A stretch of 62,092 nt of DNA from an uncultured Erysipelotrichaceae bacterium (lineage in GTDB: Bacteria > Bacillota_I > Bacilli_A > Erysipelotrichales > Erysipelotrichaceae): positions 1 through 62,092 of the forward strand of contig CAKMJZ010000020.1 in NCBI GenBank assembly GCA_927435855.1, given 5' to 3'. The notes below the pieces were generated by a model. It did no database searches and was not told where the DNA came from. It saw only the letters and a list, made by a program, of their open reading frames with translations. Numbering within the stretch: position 1 is the first letter of the stretch; every line of letters starts with the position of its first letter. Made by a program: the position numbers and the translations under genes. Of this stretch, positions 8,285-17,125 are shown one piece after another.

Positions 8285-8356
8285 GGCGTATACAATATAA
8301 TATCTAAACAGACCAACTGGTTATTACTATTAAAGTGAGAAATATTTGATTGTTTA

Positions 8357-9886
8357 TCAGAAATTAACTAAATCATGACTGATTTCACTGACCAACTCAT
8401 TGGCCTTTACAAAAATTTCGTACAGTTTATCATATTTATTATTCGATTCAGAAATACTACCAATGGTTTTAATAATTCTATAAGTAGCATTGCTTGCATC
8501 CTCGATGGACTTATATGCGCCTACACCAATAGCACCTAACATTGCGGCTCCTAATAGAGTCGCCTCGGTTGCTGCTGGAATATTGATTGCCCGATTATTC
8601 ACCATAGCCTTTATGTTTTGCCAATAAATCAATCTACTACCACCGCCTACTGTATTCAGTGCAGATATTTCTGAGCCAGACGCCTTTTCCATAACATCTA
8701 CAATCATTCTGCTCTGCATTGCTAATCCCTCAAAGATAGCTTTCATCAGCTGTGCACTTGTTGTGTTTGAACTCAGTCCAAAGAAAGCTCCACGAATTGT
8801 AGGATTCCAATAAGGCGCACCCGCACCACGCAAGTGTGGAAGAAAGATCAAATTATCAGATCCGATGGGTAAATCCTGTAGGTGAGTATCAAAGAATAAA
8901 TCATAGCCCAATTTATCGAAAGTTAGCTCACCAAACTCTTTGCCATTACACAAACGCTGGATACCCCACTCAACCGAAGCTCCTGAGCTAATGATTCCAC
9001 CCCAAAGAGCATATTTATCTTTTGTTAAGTACCGACCAACTCTTAACCCCGAAAATTCTTTCGGTAAAGGAGCATTCGATTTTGAGATATAGATAAAACT
9101 CTCGGCAGTGCCAGAACTGTCCAAAACATGCTCTCCATTGATGGCTCCAGAGGGGATCGTGCCACATATATGATCATGCCCTCCGACAACTACTGCGCAA
9201 TTGACTGTCAATCCTGTTAGGTCTGACGTTTCTGAGGAAACAGAGCCTATTCGAGTACCTCCATCAACGATATTTGGTAGGTTAGATTTTATTAAAGAAG
9301 CATAACCTAATAACTCTTCACACCAATCATTGTTGTGAATGTCAAATAACATGGTTCGACTGGCTAGTGAGTAGTCGGTATAGAATTCGCCACTCAATTT
9401 ATAGAGTATAAACTCAGGCATTTGTAACCAGACACTTACTTTCTGGAACTCTTCAGAATTCATCTCCCGAATCAACATTAGTTTTGGTAATGAAAAAATC
9501 GGATTCACATCTAGCCCTGTAATACTAAATATTTTTTCACTGCCTAGATCGTCTTTGATTTGGATTGAGTATTGCTTAGATCTTGTGTCGAACCACGGAA
9601 TCACATAACCCAAACACTTTCCGTTTTCATCAATACCGACCATAGCTTCAGCCATTCCGGTTGTAGATACTGAAACAATACTATCATGTTTTAATTCGCA
9701 ATTGATGTCCCTAATCATAGATACGATTTCATCCCAAAATTCATCAGCATCATAATATGCTAATCCATCAAGTCCAGTAATCGTCGGGGTTGATTTTTTT
9801 CTTAAAGAAACCAATTCTCCATCAATTGTAAAAGCTCCAACTTTGAGATTGGTCGTTCCGACATCTATTCCCAGATAAACATCCAT
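8357..9886 (-). CDS. FGGY-family carbohydrate kinase
   Basis: A 509-residue ATP-dependent sugar or polyol kinase of the xylulokinase/glycerol kinase/EryA superfamily. It opens MDVYLGIDVGTTNLK (phosphate-1 loop); GGHDHICGTI and GTAESF mark the middle and GGGSRLIYWQNIKA the second ATP-binding region. The start at 9886 has GGAGGAG upstream and lies 1 base after the stop of the DeoR regulator, so the pair is one operon, divergent from the 10869-25020 sugar genes. It probably phosphorylates the sugar brought in by the ABC transporter of that run. Its family alone does not fix the substrate: xylulose, apulose, erythritol and erythrulose-type compounds are all possible. Confidence 0.88.
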   Translation of the reverse strand: MDVYLGIDVGTTNLKVGAFTIDGELVSLRKKSTPTITGLDGLAYYDADEFWDEIVSMIRDINCELKHDSIVSVSTTGMAEAMVGIDENGKCLGYVIPWFDTRSKQYSIQIKDDLGSEKIFSITGLDVNPIFSLPKLMLIREMNSEEFQKVSVWLQMPEFILYKLSGEFYTDYSLASRTMLFDIHNNDWCEELLGYASLIKSNLPNIVDGGTRIGSVSSETSDLTGLTVNCAVVVGGHDHICGTIPSGAINGEHVLDSSGTAESFIYISKSNAPLPKEFSGLRVGRYLTKDKYALWGGIISSGASVEWGIQRLCNGKEFGELTFDKLGYDLFFDTHLQDLPIGSDNLIFLPHLRGAGAPYWNPTIRGAFFGLSSNTTSAQLMKAIFEGLAMQSRMIVDVMEKASGSEISALNTVGGGSRLIYWQNIKAMVNNRAINIPAATEATLLGAAMLGAIGVGAYKSIEDASNATYRIIKTIGSISESNNKYDKLYEIFVKANELVSEISHDLVNF

Positions 9887-9887
9887 A

Positions 9888-10691
9888 TCATTTCTCCTCC
9901 GCTTCCACATTATATATAATCTTACAACCGCTTCGATTGATTGCATCTAACAAGCTTCCCGTAGGTCTGGTATCTGTAACTAGGTAATTGAAGTCTGAGA
10001 AATCAGCAAAATGGAATAAATAGACATTGTTGAACTTTGAACTGTCGCAAAGCAGAATTTTCGTTCTCGCGTTCTTCATCATTGTCTTTTTTATTATTGA
10101 CTGATCATGACTGATGACTGTGCATCCAGAACTTGCCGATATCCCTTTACAACCAATAATGGCTAAGTCAGTTTTAAAGTTACTTAGAAATTCAATCGTG
10201 AAGTTTCCGTTAGTGTTATGAAAACTCTTAAATATTTTACCCCCTGCTAAGTATATCTCGGCAGAGTCTATTTCAGTAAGGTCTCCCACAGTCTTAAAAC
10301 TATTGGTGATAAACACCATATTCGAAAACTTCTTAAATACAGGAACTAAATATCGATTCGTTGAGGAGCCGTCAAGAAAAAGAGTTTGGTTACTGGCAAG
10401 ACATTGTTCAACAAGATGAGCGATTACCTTCTTTTTGTCAGAATTCACATACTCCCGAAAGTCCTGGGACATTTCAGTAAAAGAGTTGTCAGCAATTACT
10501 GCGCCTCCATGTACACGATTGAGTAAGCCATTCTTCTCGAGGATTTCTAAATCCCTTCGAATCGTTGTTGGACTTGAGTATAAAGTTTTTACCAAAAATG
10601 CAACTGAAACCGATCGTTTTGATTGTATAATGTCGTAAATCTGTTGATGTCTGACCTCTTTTAGATTGATTGCTGCTTCCTGATTGGTCAT
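9888..10691 (-). CDS. DeoR-family transcriptional regulator
   Basis: A 267-residue regulator with the N-terminal DeoR winged helix (RHQQIYDIIQSKRSVSVAFLV...SPTTIRRDLEILEKNGLLNRVHGGA, residues 14-64) and a C-terminal DeoR sensor domain of the phosphosugar-isomerase type (FLDGSSTNRYLV and ITNSFKTVGDL bind a sugar phosphate). DeoR proteins usually repress sugar operons until a phosphorylated intermediate binds. Four 10-bp phased repeats at 10711-10750, between this gene and the divergent aldolase operon, are the obvious binding site. A GAGCAGGA site precedes the start. Confidence 0.93.
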   Translation of the reverse strand: MTNQEAAINLKEVRHQQIYDIIQSKRSVSVAFLVKTLYSSPTTIRRDLEILEKNGLLNRVHGGAVIADNSFTEMSQDFREYVNSDKKKVIAHLVEQCLASNQTLFLDGSSTNRYLVPVFKKFSNMVFITNSFKTVGDLTEIDSAEIYLAGGKIFKSFHNTNGNFTIEFLSNFKTDLAIIGCKGISASSGCTVISHDQSIIKKTMMKNARTKILLCDSSKFNNVYLFHFADFSDFNYLVTDTRPTGSLLDAINRSGCKIIYNVEAEEK

Positions 10692-10710
10692 AATTTCCTG
10701 CTCTTTCTAA

Positions 10711-10750
10711 TGGTTGATATTGGTTGAAAATGATTGATATTAGTTATTGT
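10711..10750 (+). repeat. Four 10-bp phased direct repeats, likely DeoR operator
   Basis: Units tggttgatat, tggttgaaaa, tgattgatat and a weaker tagttattgt follow each other with exactly one helical turn each. Tandem direct repeats of about this size are known operators of DeoR-family regulators such as IolR. The array sits in the divergent promoter region of the DeoR gene. A matching four-copy array lies at 43634-43673. Confidence 0.7.
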
Positions 10751-10761
10751 AAGCGCTTAAA
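10748..10761 (+). promoter_or_regulatory. CcpA-type cre site
   Basis: tgtaagcgcttaaa fits the cre consensus TGNAANCGNWNNCA at all fixed positions but one and contains the palindrome taagcgctta. It lies 22 bases upstream of the predicted -35 box of the aldolase operon, so carbon catabolite control is likely. Confidence 0.7.
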
Positions 10762-10782
10762 TACCGATATCTACACCATTCA

Positions 10783-10811
10783 TTGACTATTTTGGTTGTT
10801 TTCTATAGTAT
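10783..10811 (+). promoter_or_regulatory. Probable promoter of the sugar operon
   Basis: TTGACT at 10783-10788 and, after 17 bases, TAGTAT at 10806-10811. The -10 box is imperfect; other registers in the same AT-rich stretch are possible. Confidence 0.5.
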
Positions 10812-10868
10812 AACATTGTAAATATGAATGTCAATATAGGCAAAACAAGCCGATAAGAGGAGATAATT

Positions 10869-11714
10869 ATGTCACTAGTAACTCCAAAAGAACTGTATGC
10901 TTTAGTCAAAGAGAAAAAGATGGCAGTAGGAGCATTTAATGTACACAATATGGAGTACACCCAAGCTGTAATTCAAGCTGCGGAATCAGAAAATATGCCG
11001 GTAATTCTAATGCTTGGCGAACCGATTCTTGAATTTGCTAATCTGGAAATGTTATCAACTATTACATTATTTGCTGCTAGAAACGCAAAAGTACCTGTAG
11101 CGGTTACACTGGATCACGGCAAGAAAATGTCAAACATTGTACGTTGTATTGAATTGGGTATATCTGTCATGGTTGATGGATCTGATTTACCTTATAATGA
11201 GAATGTTGAGTTCACACGAAGAGTTGTTGAGTTAGCTCATGAAAGAGGTTTATCTGTTGAAGGTGAACTGGGATCTCTTAGTGGAGTTGAAGATGATGAG
11301 GCAACCTATAACCAACGTTTAACTGATCCTGATTTAGCAAAGGATTTCGCCGAAAAAACTGGAATCGATGCATTGGCAATCTCCATAGGTAATCAACATG
11401 GGAAGTATCTAAAAAAACCTAAAATAGATTTTGACAGGTTAGTCGAAATTTATAAGAAGGTAAATGTCCCACTAGTCATGCATGGTGGTAGCGATTTGCC
11501 TGAAGAAGTCAGTATCCGGTCAATTAACGAAGGCATCAAAAAATTCAATATTGGAACGGACCTAAAATACGCAATGAGCTATAGCCTTAAGGAATCATTA
11601 AACAAAGATCCTATGCCGTTTCAACCACATCAAGTCTTAGCTGATGCAAGAAATGCGATTAAAAAAGTAGCCATCGAAAAGATTCGCTTATTCAAAAATG
11701 GTCTAGAACTATAG
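10869..11714 (+). CDS. Class II ketose-bisphosphate aldolase
   Basis: A 281-residue zinc aldolase of the fructose/tagatose-bisphosphate class II family. Visible are AVGAFNVHNMEY near the start, the zinc ligands in TLDHGKK, EGELGSLSG, ISIGNQHGKY and VMHGGSDLP, and the phosphate loop NIGTDLKYA. The usual IGTAHG is here IGNQHG, a change next to a zinc ligand that may reflect a different aldehyde or ketose phosphate. It makes or splits a ketose phosphate into dihydroxyacetone phosphate and an aldehyde. It is the first gene of the long run, with AAGAGGAG upstream. Substrate is inferred from context only. Confidence 0.9.
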   Translation: MSLVTPKELYALVKEKKMAVGAFNVHNMEYTQAVIQAAESENMPVILMLGEPILEFANLEMLSTITLFAARNAKVPVAVTLDHGKKMSNIVRCIELGISVMVDGSDLPYNENVEFTRRVVELAHERGLSVEGELGSLSGVEDDEATYNQRLTDPDLAKDFAEKTGIDALAISIGNQHGKYLKKPKIDFDRLVEIYKKVNVPLVMHGGSDLPEEVSIRSINEGIKKFNIGTDLKYAMSYSLKESLNKDPMPFQPHQVLADARNAIKKVAIEKIRLFKNGLEL

Positions 11715-11724
11715 GAGGTATACA

Positions 11725-12207
11725 ATGAGAGAACCAAAAGAAATATTCAAGAATTTAATCCAAATAGGATTAATCGTAGAAAATTTGGATACTGCATTAA
11801 ATAACCTAGAAGAAATTATTGGTATGGGACCATTTCGCATTGCCGAATACCCACCAGCCGATGAACCCAATTGTGAACGAACATATTATGAAGGTGATGG
11901 AGACTATAAGGGAAAATTCTGTTTCTTCCATTATGGCAATATCGAATTTGAAGTTATTCAACCAATCGAAGGTGAAAATATCTGGACTGATTACTTAAAA
12001 GAAAATAAAGGTCCGGGTCTGCATCACCTGAAATTCTTAATTGATGACCATCAAGAAGTTAATGAATTTTTCGAATCAAAAGGAATTCATCGCATTCAAA
12101 GTGGAGCAAGTGTAGGTATAAACAAAGGTAAAAGTTGGGCATATTACGATACTAAAGAGAAATTCGGATTTTACATTGAAGTCATGAATGACTTAAAAAA
12201 GGTATGA
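11725..12207 (+). CDS. VOC-superfamily protein
   Basis: A 160-residue protein with two paired beta-alpha-beta-beta-beta modules of the vicinal oxygen chelate fold: the first starts IQIGLIVENLDTALNNLEEIIG, the second GPGLHHLKFLIDDHQEVNEFFESKG. Metal ligands Glu (FEVIQPIEGEN) and His (LHHLKF) are present, resembling methylmalonyl-CoA epimerase and glyoxalase-like members. It starts 10 bases after the aldolase. A role as epimerase or isomerase of a sugar-derived keto compound fits the setting, but no known sugar pathway requires it. Confidence 0.8.
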   Translation: MREPKEIFKNLIQIGLIVENLDTALNNLEEIIGMGPFRIAEYPPADEPNCERTYYEGDGDYKGKFCFFHYGNIEFEVIQPIEGENIWTDYLKENKGPGLHHLKFLIDDHQEVNEFFESKGIHRIQSGASVGINKGKSWAYYDTKEKFGFYIEVMNDLKKV

Positions 12208-12215
12208 ACTAGAAA

Positions 12216-13058
12216 ATGAGTAAAAACATAAAATTAGGATTATCGGTGGCTACATTTGAAACAAATTTCGGACCAATAGTATATGCTACATCCGATTTGG
12301 TAAAACTGAGTGAGATATTTCATAAAGTCCGCAATATTGGATACGAAAGTGTTGATCTGTTTATTGATCAGACATCAGAAGAGAAAGCTTATGCCATTAA
12401 GAAGTTATTGGACGAAAATGAGTTGAAAGTCTCAATGCTCGTTTGTATCTACCTGGCAGAATTAGGCGTGAATTTTGGATCGACAGATGCAAAAGTAAGA
12501 GAGAAATCAATCCAAACTTACATCGATCAAATGAAAATAGCCAAAATCCTTGACGCACCTACGATGCCCGTTGGTTTTATCCGAGGCAGAATTACTGAAA
12601 AAGATAATCTAGGGGATTATTATAAGCGATTAAGTGAGAGTTTAAAAATTCTGGTTGAAGGCGCAAAACAATATTCAGTAGAACTTTGTCTTGAACCGAT
12701 TAACCGCTATGAAGTCAATACGATTTTCAGTCTTGATGATGCAATTGATTTTATTGATCAGTATGAAGTGCAAGGGCTCAAAATTCTTGCAGATTTCTTC
12801 CATATGAATATTGAAGATGCCGATATGGTATCAAGCATAAAAAGAGCAGGGAATAAAATCAGACATGTTCATATTCCGGATAGCAACAGAAAGGCTCCGG
12901 GAATGGGTCATCTGAATTATTATGAGCTACTTGACTCTTTAAATTCAATCGGTTACAACGGATATCTGGTCAGTGAAGCGAACCCCTTTGGACAGTCCGA
13001 TTTATGTGCAACATTTGGATTTGAATACTTAGAGAAAGTCATGAACACAAAAAAGTGA
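12216..13058 (+). CDS. TIM-barrel sugar-phosphate isomerase/epimerase
   Basis: A 280-residue AP-endonuclease-2-type TIM barrel (xylose-isomerase-like superfamily). Motifs include GYESVDLFID near residue 45, CLEPINR around residue 162 with a metal-binding Glu, LADFFHMNIED and IRHVHIPDSNRKAPG with Asp/His ligands, and a closing Glu in YLVSEANPFG. Relatives include tagatose/psicose 3-epimerases and the EryC-type tetrulose-phosphate isomerase. It is sandwiched between the VOC protein and the RpiB-like isomerase, so it should act on the same carbon skeleton. The exact reaction is not determined. Confidence 0.85.
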   Translation: MSKNIKLGLSVATFETNFGPIVYATSDLVKLSEIFHKVRNIGYESVDLFIDQTSEEKAYAIKKLLDENELKVSMLVCIYLAELGVNFGSTDAKVREKSIQTYIDQMKIAKILDAPTMPVGFIRGRITEKDNLGDYYKRLSESLKILVEGAKQYSVELCLEPINRYEVNTIFSLDDAIDFIDQYEVQGLKILADFFHMNIEDADMVSSIKRAGNKIRHVHIPDSNRKAPGMGHLNYYELLDSLNSIGYNGYLVSEANPFGQSDLCATFGFEYLEKVMNTKK

Positions 13059-13080
13059 ACGAAAGCGAAAAGGTAAAATT

Positions 13081-13536
13081 ATGCAAACACAATTTAAGTT
13101 AGTTATTGGATGCGATTTAGCAGCATATGATTTCAAGAATTTGGCTATCAAAGAATTGAAAGCCAGAGGATATGATGTGACCGACGTTGGATGTTGGAGC
13201 GCTCTTGAAGGCGATTATCCACAAGCGGCTGAAGAAGTTGCAAGTAGAGTAGTGAGCGGAGAATTTGACAAGGGCTTGTTAATTTGCGGTACTGGGCAAG
13301 GTATGGCAATGTCAGCCAATAAAGTAAAAGGTGCTAGAGCTGCACTCTGTTACGATATTTTCCCTGCTTTAATGAGTCGTGAGCACAATAACTCCAATGT
13401 ATTATGCTCTGGGGCTTGGATGGTCAGCCTTGAGAAATATTTGGATATCGTTGAAGCTTGGTTGTTTGGAAAGTATAGTCCGGGTAGACATGATGTAAGA
13501 ATCAACGCTATGTTTGATATTGAGAATAAGAGATAA
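13081..13536 (+). CDS. RpiB/LacAB-family phosphosugar isomerase, divergent
   Basis: A 151-residue member of the ribose-5-phosphate isomerase B family. The catalytic Cys and loop CGTGQG are at 69-74, SREHNNSNV holds the His at 102, and the phosphate-binding Arg is in GRH (135-137). Where RpiB has Asp-His near the start, this protein has GCDLAA (D12-L13), so the ring-opening His is missing. Such a change occurs in non-canonical members such as D-erythrulose-4-phosphate isomerases, which act on four-carbon substrates. AAAAGGT precedes the start. Assigned to the island's sugar route, not to the pentose phosphate pathway. Confidence 0.85.
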   Translation: MQTQFKLVIGCDLAAYDFKNLAIKELKARGYDVTDVGCWSALEGDYPQAAEEVASRVVSGEFDKGLLICGTGQGMAMSANKVKGARAALCYDIFPALMSREHNNSNVLCSGAWMVSLEKYLDIVEAWLFGKYSPGRHDVRINAMFDIENKR

Positions 13537-13554
13537 ACCAAAAAGATCATTTTC

Positions 13555-13617
13555 GCAACTTCATGTTGATCATACCATCACTGATCAACATGACCTCCTG
13601 CATATACATGAAGTTGC
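13555..13617 (+). other. Nested, mutually exclusive inverted repeats between rpiB-like and ABC genes
   Basis: Arms gcaacttcatg (13555-13565) and catgaagttgc (13607-13617) pair over 11 bp. Inside, catgttgatca (13562-13572) pairs with tgatcaacatg (13582-13592), also 11 bp. The two stems share catg at 13562-13565, so only one can form completely. An ACCTC at 13593-13597 is complementary to the GAGGT ribosome binding site of the ABC gene at 13637-13641. It could control mRNA stability or translation of the transporter. Confidence 0.55.
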
Positions 13618-13647
13618 TTCTCACATTTTGAAAGTTGAGGTGATTCG

Positions 13648-15132
13648 ATGAAAGAACCAATTCTACAGATTAAGAACATTACAAAAGATTTCCCTGGGGT
13701 CAGAGCACTAAATAATGTAAGCCTTGAGCTGTACGAAGGCGAAGTATTATGTATTGTCGGAGAGAATGGCGCTGGGAAGTCAACGCTTATCAAATGCTTA
13801 TCTGGTGTATACATTCCTGAATCTGGCGAGATTATCCTGGATGGAACACCTATGCATTTCAAAAAGCCTGAAGATTCGATAAAGGCAGGATTTAGTGTAG
13901 TTTATCAAGAGCATAAGTTAATTCTAAACCTAACAGTAGCAGAGAATATCTTCTTTGGCCGATTTCCGCTTTTACCAGGGGGCTTTATTGATTATAAAAA
14001 ATTGAACAGTGATGCGAAAAATATCCTTAATCAGTTTGATATGGATATTAATCCAAAAAAACTTGTTTCAACATTGAACAGTTCACAATCTCAAATGGTT
14101 GAAATTGCCAAAGCATATTCCCGCGGTGCTCGGATCATGATTCTTGACGAACCTTCCGCATCAATTACTGAAAGTGAATTGAAGAAACTCTTCGAAATAA
14201 TTAATGCCCTCAAAAAAGAAGGGAAGTCCTTTATTTACATCTCACACCGACTTGTAGAGCTCTTCGAAATTGGCGATCGTGTTTATGTATTCAAAGATGG
14301 AAACAACGCTGGCAATGATGAGATTAAAAATGTCACAATTGATCGGCTGATTGCAATGATGATTGGACGTGAATTAGGAAAATCATTTAAAGCCAAAGAC
14401 AGACCAATTGGCGAAGAGCTACTAAGAGTTGAAAACTTGTCGAATAAACTAGTGACAGATTGCAGTTTTAACGTAAGAGAGGGAGAAATTGTCGGATTTG
14501 CTGGATTGGTCGGCTCTGGAAGAAGTGAAATGATTGAATCTCTATTCGGCTATAAAAGGAAAACAAGCGGAAAAGTCTTCATTAATGGAAAAGAAGTTCA
14601 CATAAAAAATCCAAGAGATGCTATCAATCACGGATTGGGATTTGTTACCGAGGATCGAAAAACGACAGGTGTTATATTAAATCAAAGTGTTGCGCTGAAT
14701 ATAACATTTGCAATACTTGATAAAATTAGCAAATTTGGACTTATCAATTTTAAGAAGGACAACGCACTAGTAAAAAAATCGATTGAACAACTAAGCATCA
14801 AAACCCCTAGTCCGAAACAGGAGACAATATTTCTATCGGGAGGCAATCAACAAAAAGTCATTTTGAGCAAGTGGTTGCTCACAAACTCCAAGATTCTGAT
14901 TTGTGACGAGCCGACTAAAGGAATTGATGTAGGTACGAAACAAGAATTTTATACAATATTGGACTCTCTAGCAAGACAAGGCAAAGCGATCATTGTTATC
15001 TCATCTGAGTTGCCCGAAGTTATTGGCCTGAGTAATCGTGTATATGTAATGAGACATGGCAAAATTGTAACGGAACTCAATGAGAATGAACTGACTGAAG
15101 AGAGAATTGCTACATTCTCAATGAAATATTAA
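13648..15132 (+). CDS. Sugar ABC transporter ATPase, RbsA type
   Basis: A 494-residue protein made of two fused ABC domains, as in ribose/xylose/galactose importers. The first has a full Walker A GENGAGKST, Walker B MILDEPSASI and a degenerate signature (LNSSQSQMVE). The second has the weakened P-loop GLVGSGRSEM, as is usual in this class, with LSGGNQQKV and ILICDEPTKGIDVG. It powers uptake of the island's sugar with the permease and binding protein downstream. The start has a GAGGTGA site that may pair with the upstream anti-site at 13593. Confidence 0.95.
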   Translation: MKEPILQIKNITKDFPGVRALNNVSLELYEGEVLCIVGENGAGKSTLIKCLSGVYIPESGEIILDGTPMHFKKPEDSIKAGFSVVYQEHKLILNLTVAENIFFGRFPLLPGGFIDYKKLNSDAKNILNQFDMDINPKKLVSTLNSSQSQMVEIAKAYSRGARIMILDEPSASITESELKKLFEIINALKKEGKSFIYISHRLVELFEIGDRVYVFKDGNNAGNDEIKNVTIDRLIAMMIGRELGKSFKAKDRPIGEELLRVENLSNKLVTDCSFNVREGEIVGFAGLVGSGRSEMIESLFGYKRKTSGKVFINGKEVHIKNPRDAINHGLGFVTEDRKTTGVILNQSVALNITFAILDKISKFGLINFKKDNALVKKSIEQLSIKTPSPKQETIFLSGGNQQKVILSKWLLTNSKILICDEPTKGIDVGTKQEFYTILDSLARQGKAIIVISSELPEVIGLSNRVYVMRHGKIVTELNENELTEERIATFSMKY

Positions 15133-15146
15133 GGGGTGATGGAAAT

Positions 15147-16133
15147 ATGAACATAGAAATGAAGAAACTTATAAAAAAGATTAATCTTTCAGCATTTGGA
15201 TCTATCTTCGGTTTAATGATAGTGTTTATTGTCGCAACAACATTAACAAATGGTGACTTCCTGCGTATGCAGAATATGCTTAATGTATTTAGACAAGTCA
15301 CAATCTTGGGGTTTGCAGCATTGGGAATGAGTATTGTCATCATAACAGGAAATATTGACCTCTCAATCATCGGCAATATAAGTATGACAACAGTTATTAC
15401 AGCTGTTTTGATGCAAAGAGGTGTTAGTACACCAATGATTATTATCATTGTACTACTATCGGGCATGCTTGTAGGATTGGTGAACGGTCTTATTTTGAAT
15501 TTTTGGAAAATAGAATCATTTGTCGTCACAATGGGAATGCAAGTTTTGTGTTTCGGGATGGCATTACTAATTTCTGACAGTAGAACAGTAATTGTTGATG
15601 GAATGCAACTATTGAAATACCCGCTATTAACCGGTATATCACAGTGGAGAATTACACTAATACCCAGGGTATTAGTTGTGCCATCCATGTTTGTGATATT
15701 GCTGCTGTTTTACCTAGCGGTATATTTATTTACAACTAGAACAAAAATGGGAAGATACATCTTTGCACTCGGTGGTAATGAAGAAGTTAGTTATATTTCT
15801 GGAGTTAATGTTAATACTGTTCGATTGGTAGCGTATGTTTTGAGTGGTATGATGGCGGCAATTGCTGGAATATTCATGTTCAGTCGATCAGTTGCTGGAG
15901 ATCCAACAGCAGGCAGCGCTTTGGGTATGTATGTAGTCGCAGCCGTCGTTGTAGGTGGCACTAAAATGAGTGGTGGGAAAGGCAGTGTTCTCTTCACTAT
16001 CATTGGTATTTTCATTATCGGCAGCATTAATAACATTTTAAATCTCATTAATGCACCTTATCAGTTCCAACAGATTGTACAAGGAATCATCATTATCACA
16101 GCAGTCGTTATAAGTAGTCCACGAAGGAGATAA
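15147..16133 (+). CDS. Sugar ABC transporter permease, RbsC type
   Basis: A 328-residue integral membrane protein with eight to ten hydrophobic helices and the conserved family stretches TGNIDLSIIGNISM near the start, NGLILNFWKIESFVVTMGM, and ALGGNEEVSYISGVNV near residues 210-225, which contact the ATPase. Only one permease gene is present, as in Rbs systems, so it probably works as a homodimer. A GGGGTGATGG site precedes it, 14 bases after the ATPase gene. Confidence 0.95.
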   Translation: MNIEMKKLIKKINLSAFGSIFGLMIVFIVATTLTNGDFLRMQNMLNVFRQVTILGFAALGMSIVIITGNIDLSIIGNISMTTVITAVLMQRGVSTPMIIIIVLLSGMLVGLVNGLILNFWKIESFVVTMGMQVLCFGMALLISDSRTVIVDGMQLLKYPLLTGISQWRITLIPRVLVVPSMFVILLLFYLAVYLFTTRTKMGRYIFALGGNEEVSYISGVNVNTVRLVAYVLSGMMAAIAGIFMFSRSVAGDPTAGSALGMYVVAAVVVGGTKMSGGKGSVLFTIIGIFIIGSINNILNLINAPYQFQQIVQGIIIITAVVISSPRRR

Positions 16134-16166
16134 TTAGGAAACTAATTCATCATAAAGGAGGAAAAG

Positions 16167-17105
16167 ATGAAGAAATTATTATTATTACTATTATCATTTG
16201 CTTTAGTATTAGGTTTCACAGCATGTGCTCAAGAAGACCCGGGAGAAGAGGAAAAGTATGTAATTGGTATCTCTCAGCCTTTCATGGGTCACCCAGTACG
16301 TAAAGCAGGACAAGTCCTTATCGACAAATGGGCAGCCGAGCATCCGGAAGTTACGGTTATCGTTACTGATGGACAGCTGAATGCACAAAAACAAATCGCA
16401 GATCTTGAAGATTTGATTGTAAAAGGAGCAGATATTATTTTAGTTGCTGCTCATCAGTCTCCCACATTGGTAGGTGTGTTGCGAGAAATCAAAGCTGAAG
16501 GGATTCCAATCTTACCGTTTGACCGAATTCTGACGGATACGAGCGTACAAGTCGGTTCAGTGCTAAATGATGAATTTGCAGGTGGCTTTGCCGCAGGTGA
16601 AATTATGATTGAAGCTATCGGAACTGGAGACATCGTCGTATTAGAAGGGGTTGCTGGTAATACTGGAGCAATCTTGAGAAATAACGGCTTCTTGGCTGCT
16701 ATCAAGGACAAAGGAATCAATATTCTTTCTAGTCAAGTAGCAAACTTCCAACGTGTGCAAGCAGTTGATATTTTCGAAAACATGTTACAAGCCAATCCTA
16801 GTATTAAAGCAGTCTTTGCTCATAACGATGAAATGGCTTTAGGTGCAGTTCAAGTTTTGCAAGCTGCAGGCAGAACCGATGTTCTCGTTATCGGTTATGA
16901 TGGGCAAAAAGATGCTCTTGAAGCAATCATAGATGGAAAAATGTATGGAACCGTTCGTCGTGTTATGGAATTCCCAACTGTATTGGATATGGCATTGGAA
17001 TACCTTAAGACCGGTAATTTGGAAACTCCTAATGTGTTCCTTGAGCCTCTAAAAATCACAAAAGAAAATGTAAACGATGTTTACGATCCTAACGCTGTAT
17101 TCTAG
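16167..17105 (+). CDS. Sugar-binding lipoprotein of the ABC transporter
   Basis: A 312-residue periplasmic-binding-protein type I (RbsB-like) protein. Its lipoprotein signal runs MKKLLLLLLSFALVLGFTAC with the lipidated Cys at 20. Sugar-binding features of the family include GISQPFMGHPVRK, the paired LILVAAHQSPT, ILPFDRILTD and VFAHNDEMALGA. It is tethered outside the membrane and delivers the sugar to the permease. A strong AAGGAGG precedes the start, suiting a protein needed in excess, and a partial terminator follows. Confidence 0.95.
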   Translation: MKKLLLLLLSFALVLGFTACAQEDPGEEEKYVIGISQPFMGHPVRKAGQVLIDKWAAEHPEVTVIVTDGQLNAQKQIADLEDLIVKGADIILVAAHQSPTLVGVLREIKAEGIPILPFDRILTDTSVQVGSVLNDEFAGGFAAGEIMIEAIGTGDIVVLEGVAGNTGAILRNNGFLAAIKDKGINILSSQVANFQRVQAVDIFENMLQANPSIKAVFAHNDEMALGAVQVLQAAGRTDVLVIGYDGQKDALEAIIDGKMYGTVRRVMEFPTVLDMALEYLKTGNLETPNVFLEPLKITKENVNDVYDPNAVF

Positions 17106-17125
17106 AAGAAAACCCAATAATACTC

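Noticed and set aside
10711-10750. Short CRISPR-like repeat array
   Set aside because: Units are 10 bp without spacers; this is an operator-type array.
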